Under the pieces are notes generated by a model. The model was not told where the DNA came from and ran no database searches. It worked only from the letters and a program-made list of their open reading frames with translations. Of a DNA stretch of 64,000 nucleotides, positions 36,373 through 46,136 are shown piece after piece (position 1 is the stretch's first letter; the number at the start of each line of letters is the position of its first letter). The stretch lies in the NCBI GenBank assembly GCA_900320055.1, contig ONQS01000001.1, positions 98,964 through 162,963 of the forward strand, given 5' to 3'. The position numbers and the translations under genes were made by a program. The DNA is from an uncultured Prevotellaceae bacterium (lineage in GTDB: Bacteria; Bacteroidota; Bacteroidia; Bacteroidales; Muribaculaceae).

Positions 36373-36388
36373 TGGCATGGTGTTTGCT
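36373..36388 (+). promoter_or_regulatory. Candidate sigma-54 (RpoN) promoter of clpC
   Basis: TGGCATGGTGTTTGCT fits TGGCAYR-N4-TTGCW with GG and GC ten bases apart. A TGACA word lies 16 bases upstream. Transcription would start near 36400, about 40 bases before the ATG. No TAnnTTTG element competes. See the dnaK promoter for a second, better case. Confidence 0.55.
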
Positions 36389-36440
36389 AGTTGTGCAATG
36401 AGTTTATTACAATTAGAACAAGAAAGAAAAATTTTAGAGA

Positions 36441-38636
36441 ATGATACACAACCAGCACGACATGCAACAGAAGTACTGGAGACACGATATTGCTGTGCCC
36501 AAGGCTGGCGCCGACTTCCCTGACGAGGAGGATGATGAGGAAGACGACTTGCCTGGGGGCTCTAACTATGGTAGTGAAGGCGATAGCGAGAATCCGTCTT
36601 ATCGTGAGACGCGACAGCGACGAAATGTCAGTCGGGGTGACAATTCTGCCACTCCCGTTATTGATAAGTATGGCAAAGATATCACCAGAGAGGCCGCCGA
36701 GGGCCGTTTGGATCCCGTGGTGGGACGAGAAGTCGAGATTGAGCGACTGGCGCAGATCCTGAGTCGTCGCAAGAAGAATAACCCCGTGATGATCGGCGAG
36801 CCCGGTGTGGGCAAGAGTGCCATTATCGAGGGGCTTGCACGGCGCATTGTCGAGCGCAAGGTGGCTCGTACCCTGCTCGATAAGCGCATCGTGTCACTCG
36901 ACATGGCAGCGATTGTGGCAGGAACCAAGTATCGTGGCCAGTTTGAGGAACGCCTCAAGGCTGTGATCGACGAGGTGAGCCAGAACAAGAACGTCATCAT
37001 GTTTATCGACGAGATCCATAACATCGTGGGCGCAGGAAACGCCAGCGGATCGATGGATGCCGCCAATCTGCTGAAGCCGGCCCTGGCTCGTGGCGAGTTT
37101 CAGTGCATTGGCGCCACCACCCTCGACGAGTACCGCAAGAGCATCGAGAAGGACGGTGCCCTCGAGCGCCGATTCCAGAAGGTGCTTGTCGAACCCACCA
37201 CTCCCGAACAGACGCTCGAGATTCTGCATAATATCAAGGATATGTATGAGAAGCATCATGGGGTGAACTATACCGACGAGGCACTCAAGGCATGTGTGAC
37301 ACTGACCGACCGATACATCAGCGACCGCTTCTTCCCAGACAAGGCTATAGATGCCATGGACGAGGCCGGATCACGTGTGCATATCACCAAGGTGGATACC
37401 CCCAAGGAGATAGAGGACTTGGAAGCCCGCATCGCCGAGGCCCAAGACAATAAGTTCAAGGCGGTGCAGGCTCAGAACTTTGAGAGCGCGGCCAATTATC
37501 GCGACCAGCAGGAGAAACTCAAGGATGAACTTGCCGTGGCCAAGGAACGCTGGGAACGCGAACTCGACAGCCGACGAGTTACCGTCAATGAGGACCATAT
37601 TGCAGAAGTGGTTGCCATGATGACAGGAGTGCCGGTTCAGCGCATCGCACAGAGCGAAGGCATCCGTCTGCTGGGTATGACCGATGAACTCAAAAAGCAG
37701 GTCGTCGGCCAGGACGAAGCAATCGATAAAATCGCCCGAAGCATCCGTCGTAACAGGGCAGGATTGCGTGACCCGAAGCGCCCGATCGGCTCATTTATGT
37801 TTCTGGGCCCGACGGGTGTCGGCAAGACGTTGCTGGCCAAGAAACTGGCCCAGTTCCTGTTTAACAGCGATGATGCCCTTATCCGGGTGGACATGAGTGA
37901 GTATATGGAGAAATTTAATGTATCCAGACTCGTGGGCGCGCCTCCGGGCTACGTGGGCTATGAGGAGGGAGGCCAGTTGACCGAGAAGGTACGTCGCCAT
38001 CCCTATAGCGTGGTGCTGCTCGATGAGATTGAGAAGGCACATCCCGATGTGTTCAACATGTTGCTTCAGGTACTGGATGAGGGTAACTTGACCGATGGAC
38101 TTGGCCGCAAGGTGGATTTCAAGAACACCATTATCATTATGACCTCAAACATCGGTACGCGGGAGTTGAAGGACTTTGGTGCCGGGGTGGGATTCAATAC
38201 CAACGAGTTGACCAAGGAACGCAGCGATTCGGTGATCCGTAAGGCCCTGAACCGTCAGTTCTCGCCCGAGTTCTTGAACCGTGTAGACGACATCGTCACC
38301 TTCGGAGCCTTGAATCACGAGAGCATCCTTAAGATTGTGGATATTGAGTTGGCTTCGTTCTACAAGCGCGTTGAGCAGAACGGCTTGAAACTGGAAATCA
38401 CCGATGCCGCCAAGAATCTGGTTGCCGATCGTGGGTTTGATATCCAGTATGGTGCGCGTCCGTTGAAGCGTGCTATCCAGAGCGAGATCGAGGATCCGCT
38501 GAGTGAGATGCTCTTGCGTGAGGAAGCCCAACCTGGCGACACCATCGTCATTGATGCCCGTGGTGGCCAAATCATCACAAACATCAACAAAGCGGCCAAG
38601 AGCGATACAGTCGGTGCTACCCTACCTGAGCAGTGA
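36441..38636 (+). CDS. clpC: ClpC-type AAA+ unfoldase lacking the N-terminal domain
   Basis: 731 residues. Residues 1-75 are an acidic, disordered linker (DEEDDEEDDLPGG). D1 ATPase: Walker A GEPGVGKS (about 119-126). Then a short middle domain with a UVR-like motif NFESAANYRDQQEKL (about 350-365), the mark of ClpC rather than ClpB. D2 ATPase: GPTGVGKT (about 456). A GVGF tripeptide loop near residue 583 fits ClpP docking. Bacteroidetes ClpC proteins usually have about 840 residues with a double Clp-N domain; here a TAG stop lies two codons before the ATG, so the N domain is absent, not missed. The linker that normally follows it is kept. Promoter looks sigma-54-like. Confidence 0.9.
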   Translation: MIHNQHDMQQKYWRHDIAVPKAGADFPDEEDDEEDDLPGGSNYGSEGDSENPSYRETRQRRNVSRGDNSATPVIDKYGKDITREAAEGRLDPVVGREVEIERLAQILSRRKKNNPVMIGEPGVGKSAIIEGLARRIVERKVARTLLDKRIVSLDMAAIVAGTKYRGQFEERLKAVIDEVSQNKNVIMFIDEIHNIVGAGNASGSMDAANLLKPALARGEFQCIGATTLDEYRKSIEKDGALERRFQKVLVEPTTPEQTLEILHNIKDMYEKHHGVNYTDEALKACVTLTDRYISDRFFPDKAIDAMDEAGSRVHITKVDTPKEIEDLEARIAEAQDNKFKAVQAQNFESAANYRDQQEKLKDELAVAKERWERELDSRRVTVNEDHIAEVVAMMTGVPVQRIAQSEGIRLLGMTDELKKQVVGQDEAIDKIARSIRRNRAGLRDPKRPIGSFMFLGPTGVGKTLLAKKLAQFLFNSDDALIRVDMSEYMEKFNVSRLVGAPPGYVGYEEGGQLTEKVRRHPYSVVLLDEIEKAHPDVFNMLLQVLDEGNLTDGLGRKVDFKNTIIIMTSNIGTRELKDFGAGVGFNTNELTKERSDSVIRKALNRQFSPEFLNRVDDIVTFGALNHESILKIVDIELASFYKRVEQNGLKLEITDAAKNLVADRGFDIQYGARPLKRAIQSEIEDPLSEMLLREEAQPGDTIVIDARGGQIITNINKAAKSDTVGATLPEQ

Positions 38637-38658
38637 GCATCGGATGGTCTTGAATTGT

Positions 38659-38710
38659 AAAAAAAAGAAGGCAGGGGATTGCGATACCATACTCGCAATC
38701 CCCTGCCTTC
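38659..38710 (-). terminator. Terminator between convergent clpC and tamL
   Basis: GAAGGCAGGGGATTGCGA (38667-38684) and its complement (38693-38710) form a perfect 18-bp stem. The A8 tract at 38659-38666 becomes a U-tract for minus-strand transcripts, so it terminates tamL; the stem probably also protects the clpC message. Confidence 0.9.
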
Positions 38711-38731
38711 TATTCGATATGCTGCTACACG

Positions 38732-41047
38732 TCAGAACGGATAACCGATAGCCAAATGGAAGGCTAGACCATCTTTAAACGAGGGGATGTTGTAATAGCC
38801 GTGACGATCGGTCTCGTAAGGGACATGGATGCCAATGCCCAAGTCGGCACGGACAACAAGCATCGACATGTCAAATCTAAGACCAATACCCGTGCCAAGT
38901 GCCAACTCATCAAAGAAATTCTTCATCTTCAACTTGCCCCCCTGGCGGTAAGGATCATCCTTGAGCAGCCAAATGTTGCCCGCGTCCAGAAATATCGCCC
39001 CCTTGAAGTAACCCAAAATGGGGAAGCGGTATTCGGCATTGGCCTCAAACTTGAAAGTTCCCGTTTGGTCATAGTAAGCATAGCGGTCGCTGCCGGCAGG
39101 ATGGTAACTGCCGGGACCTAGTGTGCGCACAGCAAAGGCGCGCACCGAGTTGGATCCGCCCACGTAGAATTGTTCCCTATAGGGCACTTCCTCGCTGTTG
39201 CCATAGGCATGGGCAGCACCCATAAACACGCGCGAGGCCAGTTCGCCTGCGATACCCAATTTGCGTGTCCACACGACTTGAGCCTGGGCCTTGACAAACT
39301 GCGAGAACGGAGTCCCAAAGAGTTCTTTCCTGCCTGAAGCCTTAAAGATTGACCAGATGCCAGAGAAGACGTTTCCAGCCTCGGCTACACCTGCCGTCAG
39401 TGTGATGTGGTCCACTGGCGTGATATCGCGGTCGAAGGTATAGGTGTATTCAATCTTAGGGATGAAAGCATTTTCAAAACTCTGGGCCAACGCGATGTTG
39501 CTGACCATCGCCGAGTCAAATTCAGCCGAGCGGCTGATGAGTTTGTTGTAAGTGAGTTTGAACGGGGTCAGGACATGGCTGGAATAGCGGCTGCCATGCC
39601 ATTCCCATGTGGCTGCCATATTGAACTGGGCCATCTTGAAGAAGCCTGGGCGATTGAGCAGGTCGGCACTGATGGCAAAACGGGTCCAGTTGGTATATCG
39701 GCGCGACGGATACAGGAATTTCGGGGCCAAGAGGCGGGGAAAATCCAGTTTCCCTTCAATACCAAACTCATAGGAATCAAAGTCTCCTCCTTTGTATTTA
39801 CCGCCACCTGTCTGCCACTCATAGTCGCCGTAGAGGTCTACCGAGAACTTCTCCCCTGCCCCAAACGCATTTTTGTGGCTTGCGCCCACTTCGATACCCG
39901 GCCCGATAAAACTATTGCTCTTGGAGGTGCCGTGCATCTCAAAGGTCACTTCCCAAGGCTTGTCCAGTTGGCAATAGATAGCCAAGTCCACCAGGCCCTC
40001 TCCATCTGGCGTGACGCTATCCAGCGGATTGACCTGGATGTTGACAGTGCTGAATATGCCTAAGCGCGACAGTGCAGCCTGAGTGCGATCGATGCTGTTG
40101 ATGCGGAATGTCCTGCCTCTGCGAGCCCTGATGCACGACGGTATTACATGATCCTTGATGTAGACGGGCTCATATCGGACAAGTGTGCACCGATCAGTCT
40201 CGATGGTGTCTGGTTCGCCTTTGGCATCGTCGTTGACTACGGTGGCTGTGATATCATGAGTGATATACCGAATCATGGCGTTGTTAGGAATATCTCCTGA
40301 GGGAATCAGGCGCATGTGTATCACGCCCTGCTCATGCACACTATCGGCTAGATACTGTAAGTATTCCGGGCGGAAAAAGTAGTACCCCTGGTTGCGCACA
40401 TAGTTGGTGATGTCGATGCGCACAGCGCTCAATGAGTCCAGGCAATAGCGGCTGCCCTCTTGCAGGTAGGGGTTGATCTTGGCTAGTGAGTCAACCATCT
40501 GCATCAAGGGGTCATGACCGCCAGTGTATTCGATATGGCCAATTGTGTATGGCGGACGGATGTTCACGTCATAGGATATCTTGGCCTTCTTGGGATTCTT
40601 GGACGGATGTAAGGTGTAGTTGGCTGAAGACGTGAAGTAGCCGTTGTTGTGCAGGATGGTGTTGATCATGTCCACTCGAGCCTGTGGATTGACGCGCTTG
40701 ATGAGCACGGGCTTGGATGCGAAATGCTTGTAAATCCAGCCCTTGAGACCTGTAGCATCCTCATCAATGTTGTTATAGATCATCAATCCGATGGGGAATG
40801 GCGTGCGGTAATAGGGCGAGTAGAGTGGATTGTTGGGTTTGACATTGATGGCCGTGAAGATGTCATCTTTCACTCCCGCATCGACTTTGACACCATCCTC
40901 ATGATACTTAAGATGCTTCACACCGGTGTATAACACATCATTCTCACCCAACTTGCGTGTGGTCGAACAAGATGTGGCTACAAGCATGACAAGGGCTGCT
41001 GACAGTAGCAGGCCTATGGAATATGTCTTAAGGTTCGCTCTCATCAT
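38732..41047 (-). CDS. tamL: TamL: Omp85/BamA-family outer-membrane lipoprotein
   Basis: About 771 residues from the MMRANLKTYS start; a longer frame reaches 41089 but runs further into tamB. Lipoprotein signal with Cys in VATSCSTTRKLGENDVLYTG, which is typical of TamL. POTRA-like repeats fill about 35-370, then a 16-strand barrel with the Omp85 motif VRAFAVRTLGPGSY and a C-terminal FHLAIGYPF ending in Phe. TamL is the Bacteroidetes lipid-anchored counterpart of TamA and inserts barrel proteins or moves lipids together with TamB. It overlaps the end of tamB by about 20 bases, so translation is coupled. The terminator follows within 25 bases. Confidence 0.9.
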   Translation of the reverse strand: MMRANLKTYSIGLLLSAALVMLVATSCSTTRKLGENDVLYTGVKHLKYHEDGVKVDAGVKDDIFTAINVKPNNPLYSPYYRTPFPIGLMIYNNIDEDATGLKGWIYKHFASKPVLIKRVNPQARVDMINTILHNNGYFTSSANYTLHPSKNPKKAKISYDVNIRPPYTIGHIEYTGGHDPLMQMVDSLAKINPYLQEGSRYCLDSLSAVRIDITNYVRNQGYYFFRPEYLQYLADSVHEQGVIHMRLIPSGDIPNNAMIRYITHDITATVVNDDAKGEPDTIETDRCTLVRYEPVYIKDHVIPSCIRARRGRTFRINSIDRTQAALSRLGIFSTVNIQVNPLDSVTPDGEGLVDLAIYCQLDKPWEVTFEMHGTSKSNSFIGPGIEVGASHKNAFGAGEKFSVDLYGDYEWQTGGGKYKGGDFDSYEFGIEGKLDFPRLLAPKFLYPSRRYTNWTRFAISADLLNRPGFFKMAQFNMAATWEWHGSRYSSHVLTPFKLTYNKLISRSAEFDSAMVSNIALAQSFENAFIPKIEYTYTFDRDITPVDHITLTAGVAEAGNVFSGIWSIFKASGRKELFGTPFSQFVKAQAQVVWTRKLGIAGELASRVFMGAAHAYGNSEEVPYREQFYVGGSNSVRAFAVRTLGPGSYHPAGSDRYAYYDQTGTFKFEANAEYRFPILGYFKGAIFLDAGNIWLLKDDPYRQGGKLKMKNFFDELALGTGIGLRFDMSMLVVRADLGIGIHVPYETDRHGYYNIPSFKDGLAFHLAIGYPF

Positions 41048-44000
41048 CTTTTTTGCGGTTAACGGTGGGTTTGTCGATGCTATTGTCATCTACTGGAACG
41101 ATAAATGTTTCTGCAGATGAGTCGGTAATGGCATCAATAGCGCTCTCTTGCAGTTTGAGTTCCGCTTTGCGTGCTTTCTCGAGTGAGTCTCGCAACAGGT
41201 ATTCGCGGGAGTGCTTGAACTTGAATAGGTTTTTGAGGTTAGTCAGTTTGCGCTTAAGCACATAGGCGATGCCTGTTTCAGTCACTTGACCTTCAAGCAC
41301 GTTTTCATAACTGGCGTGACGGAAGAGTTTCAGGAACCTGTTGCCAGCATCATTGAGATAGTATTCCAGCGAGACGTCGTTAAACAGGCTCTTGGCGATC
41401 TCTTCATCGTTGCGTGCTTCGGTGCTAAATTCACCTCCCACCACAATCTTGAAGCGGTCGTTAAACAGCGATTTGGCCAATCGGTAACTGTAACTGGTCT
41501 CTGTGCCGCCACTGAGGTCTTTCTCATACTGGTTGATGCCAAACGAGAGATCAATGCCGGGCAGCGTTTGTGCAGCCCAGGTGTTGAGTTGTGACTGCAG
41601 GAAGGAGAACAAGGCCGTTGTAGCCGTCAGGTTATTGATGTTACCAGCGCTGTTAGTTCCGGAATAGGTGTTATAGAGCAGCAGATTGATGGCTGCTTGC
41701 GACCGCTGATTGTCAGTCATGGATTGCAAGTCGTAGTGAATATCCTTGTCGTTCTCGCACTTCAGATCAAAGCCCAGGTCAATGTTATTGAGCGAGCCAC
41801 CCACACTGGCATCGATGAGAAACTCGACGGGATGTGGATTCTCGTTATTAGTCGACACACTGGTCTTAACACGTTGGGTGCCCTTAAGGTCGAGTTGAGG
41901 ATTCATCATGTCTCCTGTCCAAGAGATTGTGCTGCCATTGTTGATGTCAAAGTTCTTCTGTGCAATCAAGGGCGGTGTATATCGGATATTACCGCTAGTA
42001 ATGGTGTAGGTACCGGTAAGGTTGTCCTTGCCGGCAAAGTCTAATGAGTACTTCAGCCTGCCGCTGCCATCGATGGTGGCGCGGTTTTGGCCATCCTCTG
42101 AAAGGAAGGCGTTGACTTTGGCTCCCTGCTGCACGTCGATGTTGACAATGATGTCGGTTGCACTGCTTCCTCGGCCAGTTACAAGCACTGTCTGGCCGGT
42201 CTGCGTGTTGGTAAAGTCGATAAATGTCACCATATCCTCATCGACGGCCGTCGATAGTTGGGTGATGTCGTTTTTCATCACATAGGTGATGTTTGAGCCG
42301 TTGAGCAAGGTAGCGTTGGCACGCACCTTCATCAGGTTGCCTATGCTCTTGACTGTCGCATCAATGTCGGCTAAACCCTTGCCAAAGAGTTGCGTCAGAT
42401 CATCTTGCTGGCTATCCATGAACTGAACCTCGCGGCCCGTTGCTTTGAGGTCAATCATCATGTTGTTGAAGTCGCGCAGGTCTACCACGCCATTGACGAT
42501 GACAGGACTGCGGTTGGCTCCAGTGAGTCTGTAGTCGGTGAGGGTGATGACATTGTCGGTGATGGGGATACGGTCACTGCCTAACTTTAGTGAAGACCCA
42601 TAACGGGGCAAGTCGACCGATGCGGAGTCGCCAGTGAAGTAACCTTGCACATGAGGCTGATCCATTGACCCGGTGATGGTCATGTTGCCAACGGCATATC
42701 CACTCAGCCAGATATATCCGCCAGGAATAAAAGCATTGGCCCTCTCGAGGGGGAATCGGCCAAAGTGGGCATCAAGGTTGAGCGGAGTGGCGGCTGTGGC
42801 ATCGTTGAGCGAGCCGCTCAGCGTGGCAGCCTCTTTGCCGTCAAGAATAAGATTGGCGGTCAACCGCGTTGCTGATGATGCCGGGTCGAAATCGAAATCA
42901 GCATCGAGGGTCACATCGCCCTCGGGCTTTCCGTTATAGACAAAGTCCTGGATGTCGATAGTACCATCACCATCGGCATTGCTTCCGTCCCAATTGATAT
43001 CGACATTGGCATTGAGAGTACCGCTGGTCTTGCTCAGAGCGGGTACAATCTGTGTCCATTCTTCCAGTTTCAGGTTGTCCACATTGAGCCGTACGTTCTC
43101 GCTGTTCTCGCCAGGCAAGCGTGTGGTCAACAGTTCCACTCTGCTGCTGTCACTCTTGAGCATGAGGTTGGCGTCGAGCATACGTGTGCGGTAATCCACG
43201 TTGACGTGGTTGTCATCGTTGAATGTCCAATGACGGTAGCCGATAACGGGATCTTTACCGAAGAGCCTCATCTGCACCTCATCATCTGTCAAGTGAGCAT
43301 TACAGCCCAGCCGATAACCTGTTTCCTGATTAATGTTCTGCTGATGCAGCATGAAGTCTAGAGCCGATCCCTTGATGCCTCCCTCAATATCGACCTGTGC
43401 AAATTCGTCCCATGTGCCAGGCCTGTTACCCATGTGGGCATTGAATGCCAGATACTTGTTGTGCAACTCGTTGGCATGAATTGTGATGGTATCAACATTG
43501 GTTTCGCCGTAACTGATGCCGTGGGCCCGTCCGTCGATATAGATGCTGCTGTCGCGGCTCATCTCACAACTGATGTTGCGGAAGTCAAACTCATATTGCT
43601 GTAGATAGCGCTGCACCAGACCATCAGCGCCCATGTGCATGTCAAAGTCGAATCGGGGCATGGGGGCCTTGAGGCGTTCGATGTCGATGTAGCGCTCCTT
43701 GAATTGCTGCTGGAACACGGCTGCAGTCTGTCTGAAATCTTCAATCAGCGGCATCATGGCACTCGGGGCGTTCAAGTGGGCGTAATTGTCTTCATTCTCG
43801 ATGGTGATGCATGTGATGGAAGGTGTGCTATGCAGTGTGGCATGGGCGTCATCGGCTACCAGCATGCTGCTGTCGAGTTGCCAGTCAATGTCATGGAGTG
43901 TGAGGTCAGCGTCCCACACTTGAGTGCGTAGGTTGATGTCGCCATCGGCGTGCAGGCGCGTCTTTCCGTTGCAGATGCCGTCATACAGCCCCAAATGTTT

Positions 44001-45944
44001 AAGGTCCAAATCTCTCACATTGCCGTCGGCAGTAAAGACGTAATGATCGTCACAGATGGTGCCGTGTGCATTCATATCCAGGTCACATCCCTTGTTGGCG
44101 CTGGAGGCATACACATCGGCATAACCGCCACGCAACCTGCCACGTGCCTTGATGTTGCCGTAGTGGGTGCCATTATAGCGCACACTAGCCAGATTGACAG
44201 TTGCATCGGTCCATGTGCTGCCGCAATCGGTGAAATCAAAGCCGTGGCCGCGGGCATTAACACTGCCGGTCAGATTCCTGACATCATACTTGGGCAGGAA
44301 CGACTTGACCGGGAAATTGTTGAATGCGGCATCCACATCGTAATTCTCGTTGCACACGTCATAGTAGCCATCACCTCGCAAGGTACCGCCACCAGTTGAT
44401 ACACGCAGATTGCGAGCCACCCATTTGCATCCTTCTTTGTTGATCTTGCCACTCAACTTCATGGGCGGCAACTTCACGTCATCGAGGCCTAACATCTTGT
44501 TCAACACACTGGGGTCACGCAGGTCCACCTCCGTGTCAAGATTGGCCTTCATGCGATCCATATCTGTGGGATTGTAGATGGTTCCCTTACCCTTGATGCG
44601 GCCGATGCCAGGCACGTCGGCATCGAGTGACTGCACATCTAATCGCTTGTCATTGCCGCGCGCTTTGGCCTTGATGCGTACGGGCTTCTTATGCGGGAGG
44701 TCTTTGAGGGCCTTGCGGGCATCCGGAACGAGTTTTTCCACCTCGTTCAGGTCGATTTTGCTATCGGTGTCGATGGTGGCTTTGCCGTTGGGCTTGCCGT
44801 CGAGCATGTCTTGGTCTACATGGGCATCGAGTTTGATGTCACTGCCCTTGGTCTTGAGTTTCACATCGTTCAAGTCAAGGCCGTTCTTGTTCTTGTCGAC
44901 TGTACCGCTCGCGTCCTTGACTTGTAGGCCGCTGCGTTCTTTTCCGCTCAAGTGCTTCACGGGCACCTTGATGTTGTCACCATCCATCTCAAAGTTGTCG
45001 ATGGCGGCATTCACATCTTTCACCTCGATATTGTCCGGGTCGAGTGTCGTTCCAGGCTTGTTGGGCTTTTTGCCTGTTTGCGCATAGCGTCCCTTGCTGT
45101 CGTTCACCCTGATCTTGTCGGCCTTGACCTTCCAGGGCTTATCATCGGCTTTTTTAGGTTGTTCTTTGGGCATGGGATGATCTTTGCGATACTGCTTGGC
45201 ATCCTTTTCACTCGGGTGCTCGTAATTGACGTCGGCCTTATCAACATCGAGTTCTCCCACGTCTACAGTCTGATCGCCTGTATCCACTTTCACGTCCTTG
45301 GCTTCGGCATGGCCCACCTTGGCATCAAGTTTATCGACAGTGGGCTTCATGTCCATTTTGAAGTCAACATCATCGGCTGTGACTTTGTTGGCCTTGACTT
45401 TCCAGGGCTTACCGGGTTGCTTGTCGGGATCTGGCTTCTTCTTCTCAGGCTTATAACTCATCTTGGCTTTGCCACCCTTGAGCGCCGCGTTATTGATGTC
45501 GACCTTGTTGTTGTTCAGGTCGACGCTGGCTGCATCGATGTTGGCATCGTCCACATCCACATCCAGATCCATTGAGCCGTCGTCGGTCTTGATTTGGCTC
45601 TTGGCTCCCTTGAGCGAGGCGTTGTCCACCTCTACCTTTTTGTCCAGCAGTGGCTTAGGCTTGACGTTGGCCTTGACCTCATCGGCTTTGAACAGGGTGT
45701 CACCGTTCTGGTCGATCACTTGAATGTCATTGGCGGTCACATCAAGCGGGAATTTAACGTTGACGTCCCCCACACTGATATCCATGCCGGTTTTTTTGCT
45801 GGCATACTCTGCTGCAATGTCGGCGGCTTTGTTCTGCACCCATGGGATATATGCGGCAAACGGCAGAGCCGCTACCATACCCAGTAGTCCGCCGCCTACC
45901 CAAGCGGCGATCTTGCTGAACATATTTCCCTTCTTGCCAAACAT
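41028..45944 (-). CDS. tamB: TamB: translocation and assembly module inner-membrane protein
   Basis: 1638 residues. One N-terminal membrane helix (VGGGLLGMVAALPFAAYIPW), then a long repetitive beta-helix rich in N, D, G and hydrophobic positions, and the conserved C-terminal TamB/DUF490 domain (about 1180-1600; ISWTGDMMNPQLDLKGT is typical). TamB forms a periplasmic groove between inner membrane and TamL for lipid or barrel-protein transfer. Residues about 95-470 are unusual, dominated by Asp, Lys and Val, with repeated PWKVKA-N/D-K blocks and proline/lysine spacers. A second ATG at 45923 is preceded by AAGAAGGG and could be the true start. tamL overlaps its 3' end. Confidence 0.9.
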   Translation of the reverse strand: MFGKKGNMFSKIAAWVGGGLLGMVAALPFAAYIPWVQNKAADIAAEYASKKTGMDISVGDVNVKFPLDVTANDIQVIDQNGDTLFKADEVKANVKPKPLLDKKVEVDNASLKGAKSQIKTDDGSMDLDVDVDDANIDAASVDLNNNKVDINNAALKGGKAKMSYKPEKKKPDPDKQPGKPWKVKANKVTADDVDFKMDMKPTVDKLDAKVGHAEAKDVKVDTGDQTVDVGELDVDKADVNYEHPSEKDAKQYRKDHPMPKEQPKKADDKPWKVKADKIRVNDSKGRYAQTGKKPNKPGTTLDPDNIEVKDVNAAIDNFEMDGDNIKVPVKHLSGKERSGLQVKDASGTVDKNKNGLDLNDVKLKTKGSDIKLDAHVDQDMLDGKPNGKATIDTDSKIDLNEVEKLVPDARKALKDLPHKKPVRIKAKARGNDKRLDVQSLDADVPGIGRIKGKGTIYNPTDMDRMKANLDTEVDLRDPSVLNKMLGLDDVKLPPMKLSGKINKEGCKWVARNLRVSTGGGTLRGDGYYDVCNENYDVDAAFNNFPVKSFLPKYDVRNLTGSVNARGHGFDFTDCGSTWTDATVNLASVRYNGTHYGNIKARGRLRGGYADVYASSANKGCDLDMNAHGTICDDHYVFTADGNVRDLDLKHLGLYDGICNGKTRLHADGDINLRTQVWDADLTLHDIDWQLDSSMLVADDAHATLHSTPSITCITIENEDNYAHLNAPSAMMPLIEDFRQTAAVFQQQFKERYIDIERLKAPMPRFDFDMHMGADGLVQRYLQQYEFDFRNISCEMSRDSSIYIDGRAHGISYGETNVDTITIHANELHNKYLAFNAHMGNRPGTWDEFAQVDIEGGIKGSALDFMLHQQNINQETGYRLGCNAHLTDDEVQMRLFGKDPVIGYRHWTFNDDNHVNVDYRTRMLDANLMLKSDSSRVELLTTRLPGENSENVRLNVDNLKLEEWTQIVPALSKTSGTLNANVDINWDGSNADGDGTIDIQDFVYNGKPEGDVTLDADFDFDPASSATRLTANLILDGKEAATLSGSLNDATAATPLNLDAHFGRFPLERANAFIPGGYIWLSGYAVGNMTITGSMDQPHVQGYFTGDSASVDLPRYGSSLKLGSDRIPITDNVITLTDYRLTGANRSPVIVNGVVDLRDFNNMMIDLKATGREVQFMDSQQDDLTQLFGKGLADIDATVKSIGNLMKVRANATLLNGSNITYVMKNDITQLSTAVDEDMVTFIDFTNTQTGQTVLVTGRGSSATDIIVNIDVQQGAKVNAFLSEDGQNRATIDGSGRLKYSLDFAGKDNLTGTYTITSGNIRYTPPLIAQKNFDINNGSTISWTGDMMNPQLDLKGTQRVKTSVSTNNENPHPVEFLIDASVGGSLNNIDLGFDLKCENDKDIHYDLQSMTDNQRSQAAINLLLYNTYSGTNSAGNINNLTATTALFSFLQSQLNTWAAQTLPGIDLSFGINQYEKDLSGGTETSYSYRLAKSLFNDRFKIVVGGEFSTEARNDEEIAKSLFNDVSLEYYLNDAGNRFLKLFRHASYENVLEGQVTETGIAYVLKRKLTNLKNLFKFKHSREYLLRDSLEKARKAELKLQESAIDAITDSSAETFIVPVDDNSIDKPTVNRKKDDESEP

Positions 45945-45983
45945 TTACATTCGCGTCAAAGCACAATCATTCATTTTAACTTA

Positions 45984-46017
45984 CAAAGTTACAAAAGAAA
46001 TGGAAAAGGCAAGCAAA
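45984..46017 (-). promoter_or_regulatory. Promoter of tamB-tamL
   Basis: On the minus strand TTTG (46017-46014), 22 bases, then TAACTTTG (45991-45984), matching the Bacteroidetes consensus. The start codon is about 40 bases downstream. Confidence 0.7.
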
Positions 46018-46066
46018 ATCCGCGATTTTTTGAATATTTGTCGGGATTTAGACTGATATAATACTT

Positions 46067-46110
46067 AAGCCGCTAGGGCGCTAAGATTTCACTTAGCAGC
46101 CTAGCGGCTT
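46067..46110 (-). terminator. Hairpin after glgP
   Basis: AAGCCGCTAGG/CCTAGCGGCTT and an inner GCTAAG/CTTAGC form a long stem with a small internal loop, 27 bases after the phosphorylase stop. No long U-tract follows on the minus strand. Confidence 0.65.
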
Positions 46111-46136
46111 GATAGGATAGAACTGATACTGGTGGA

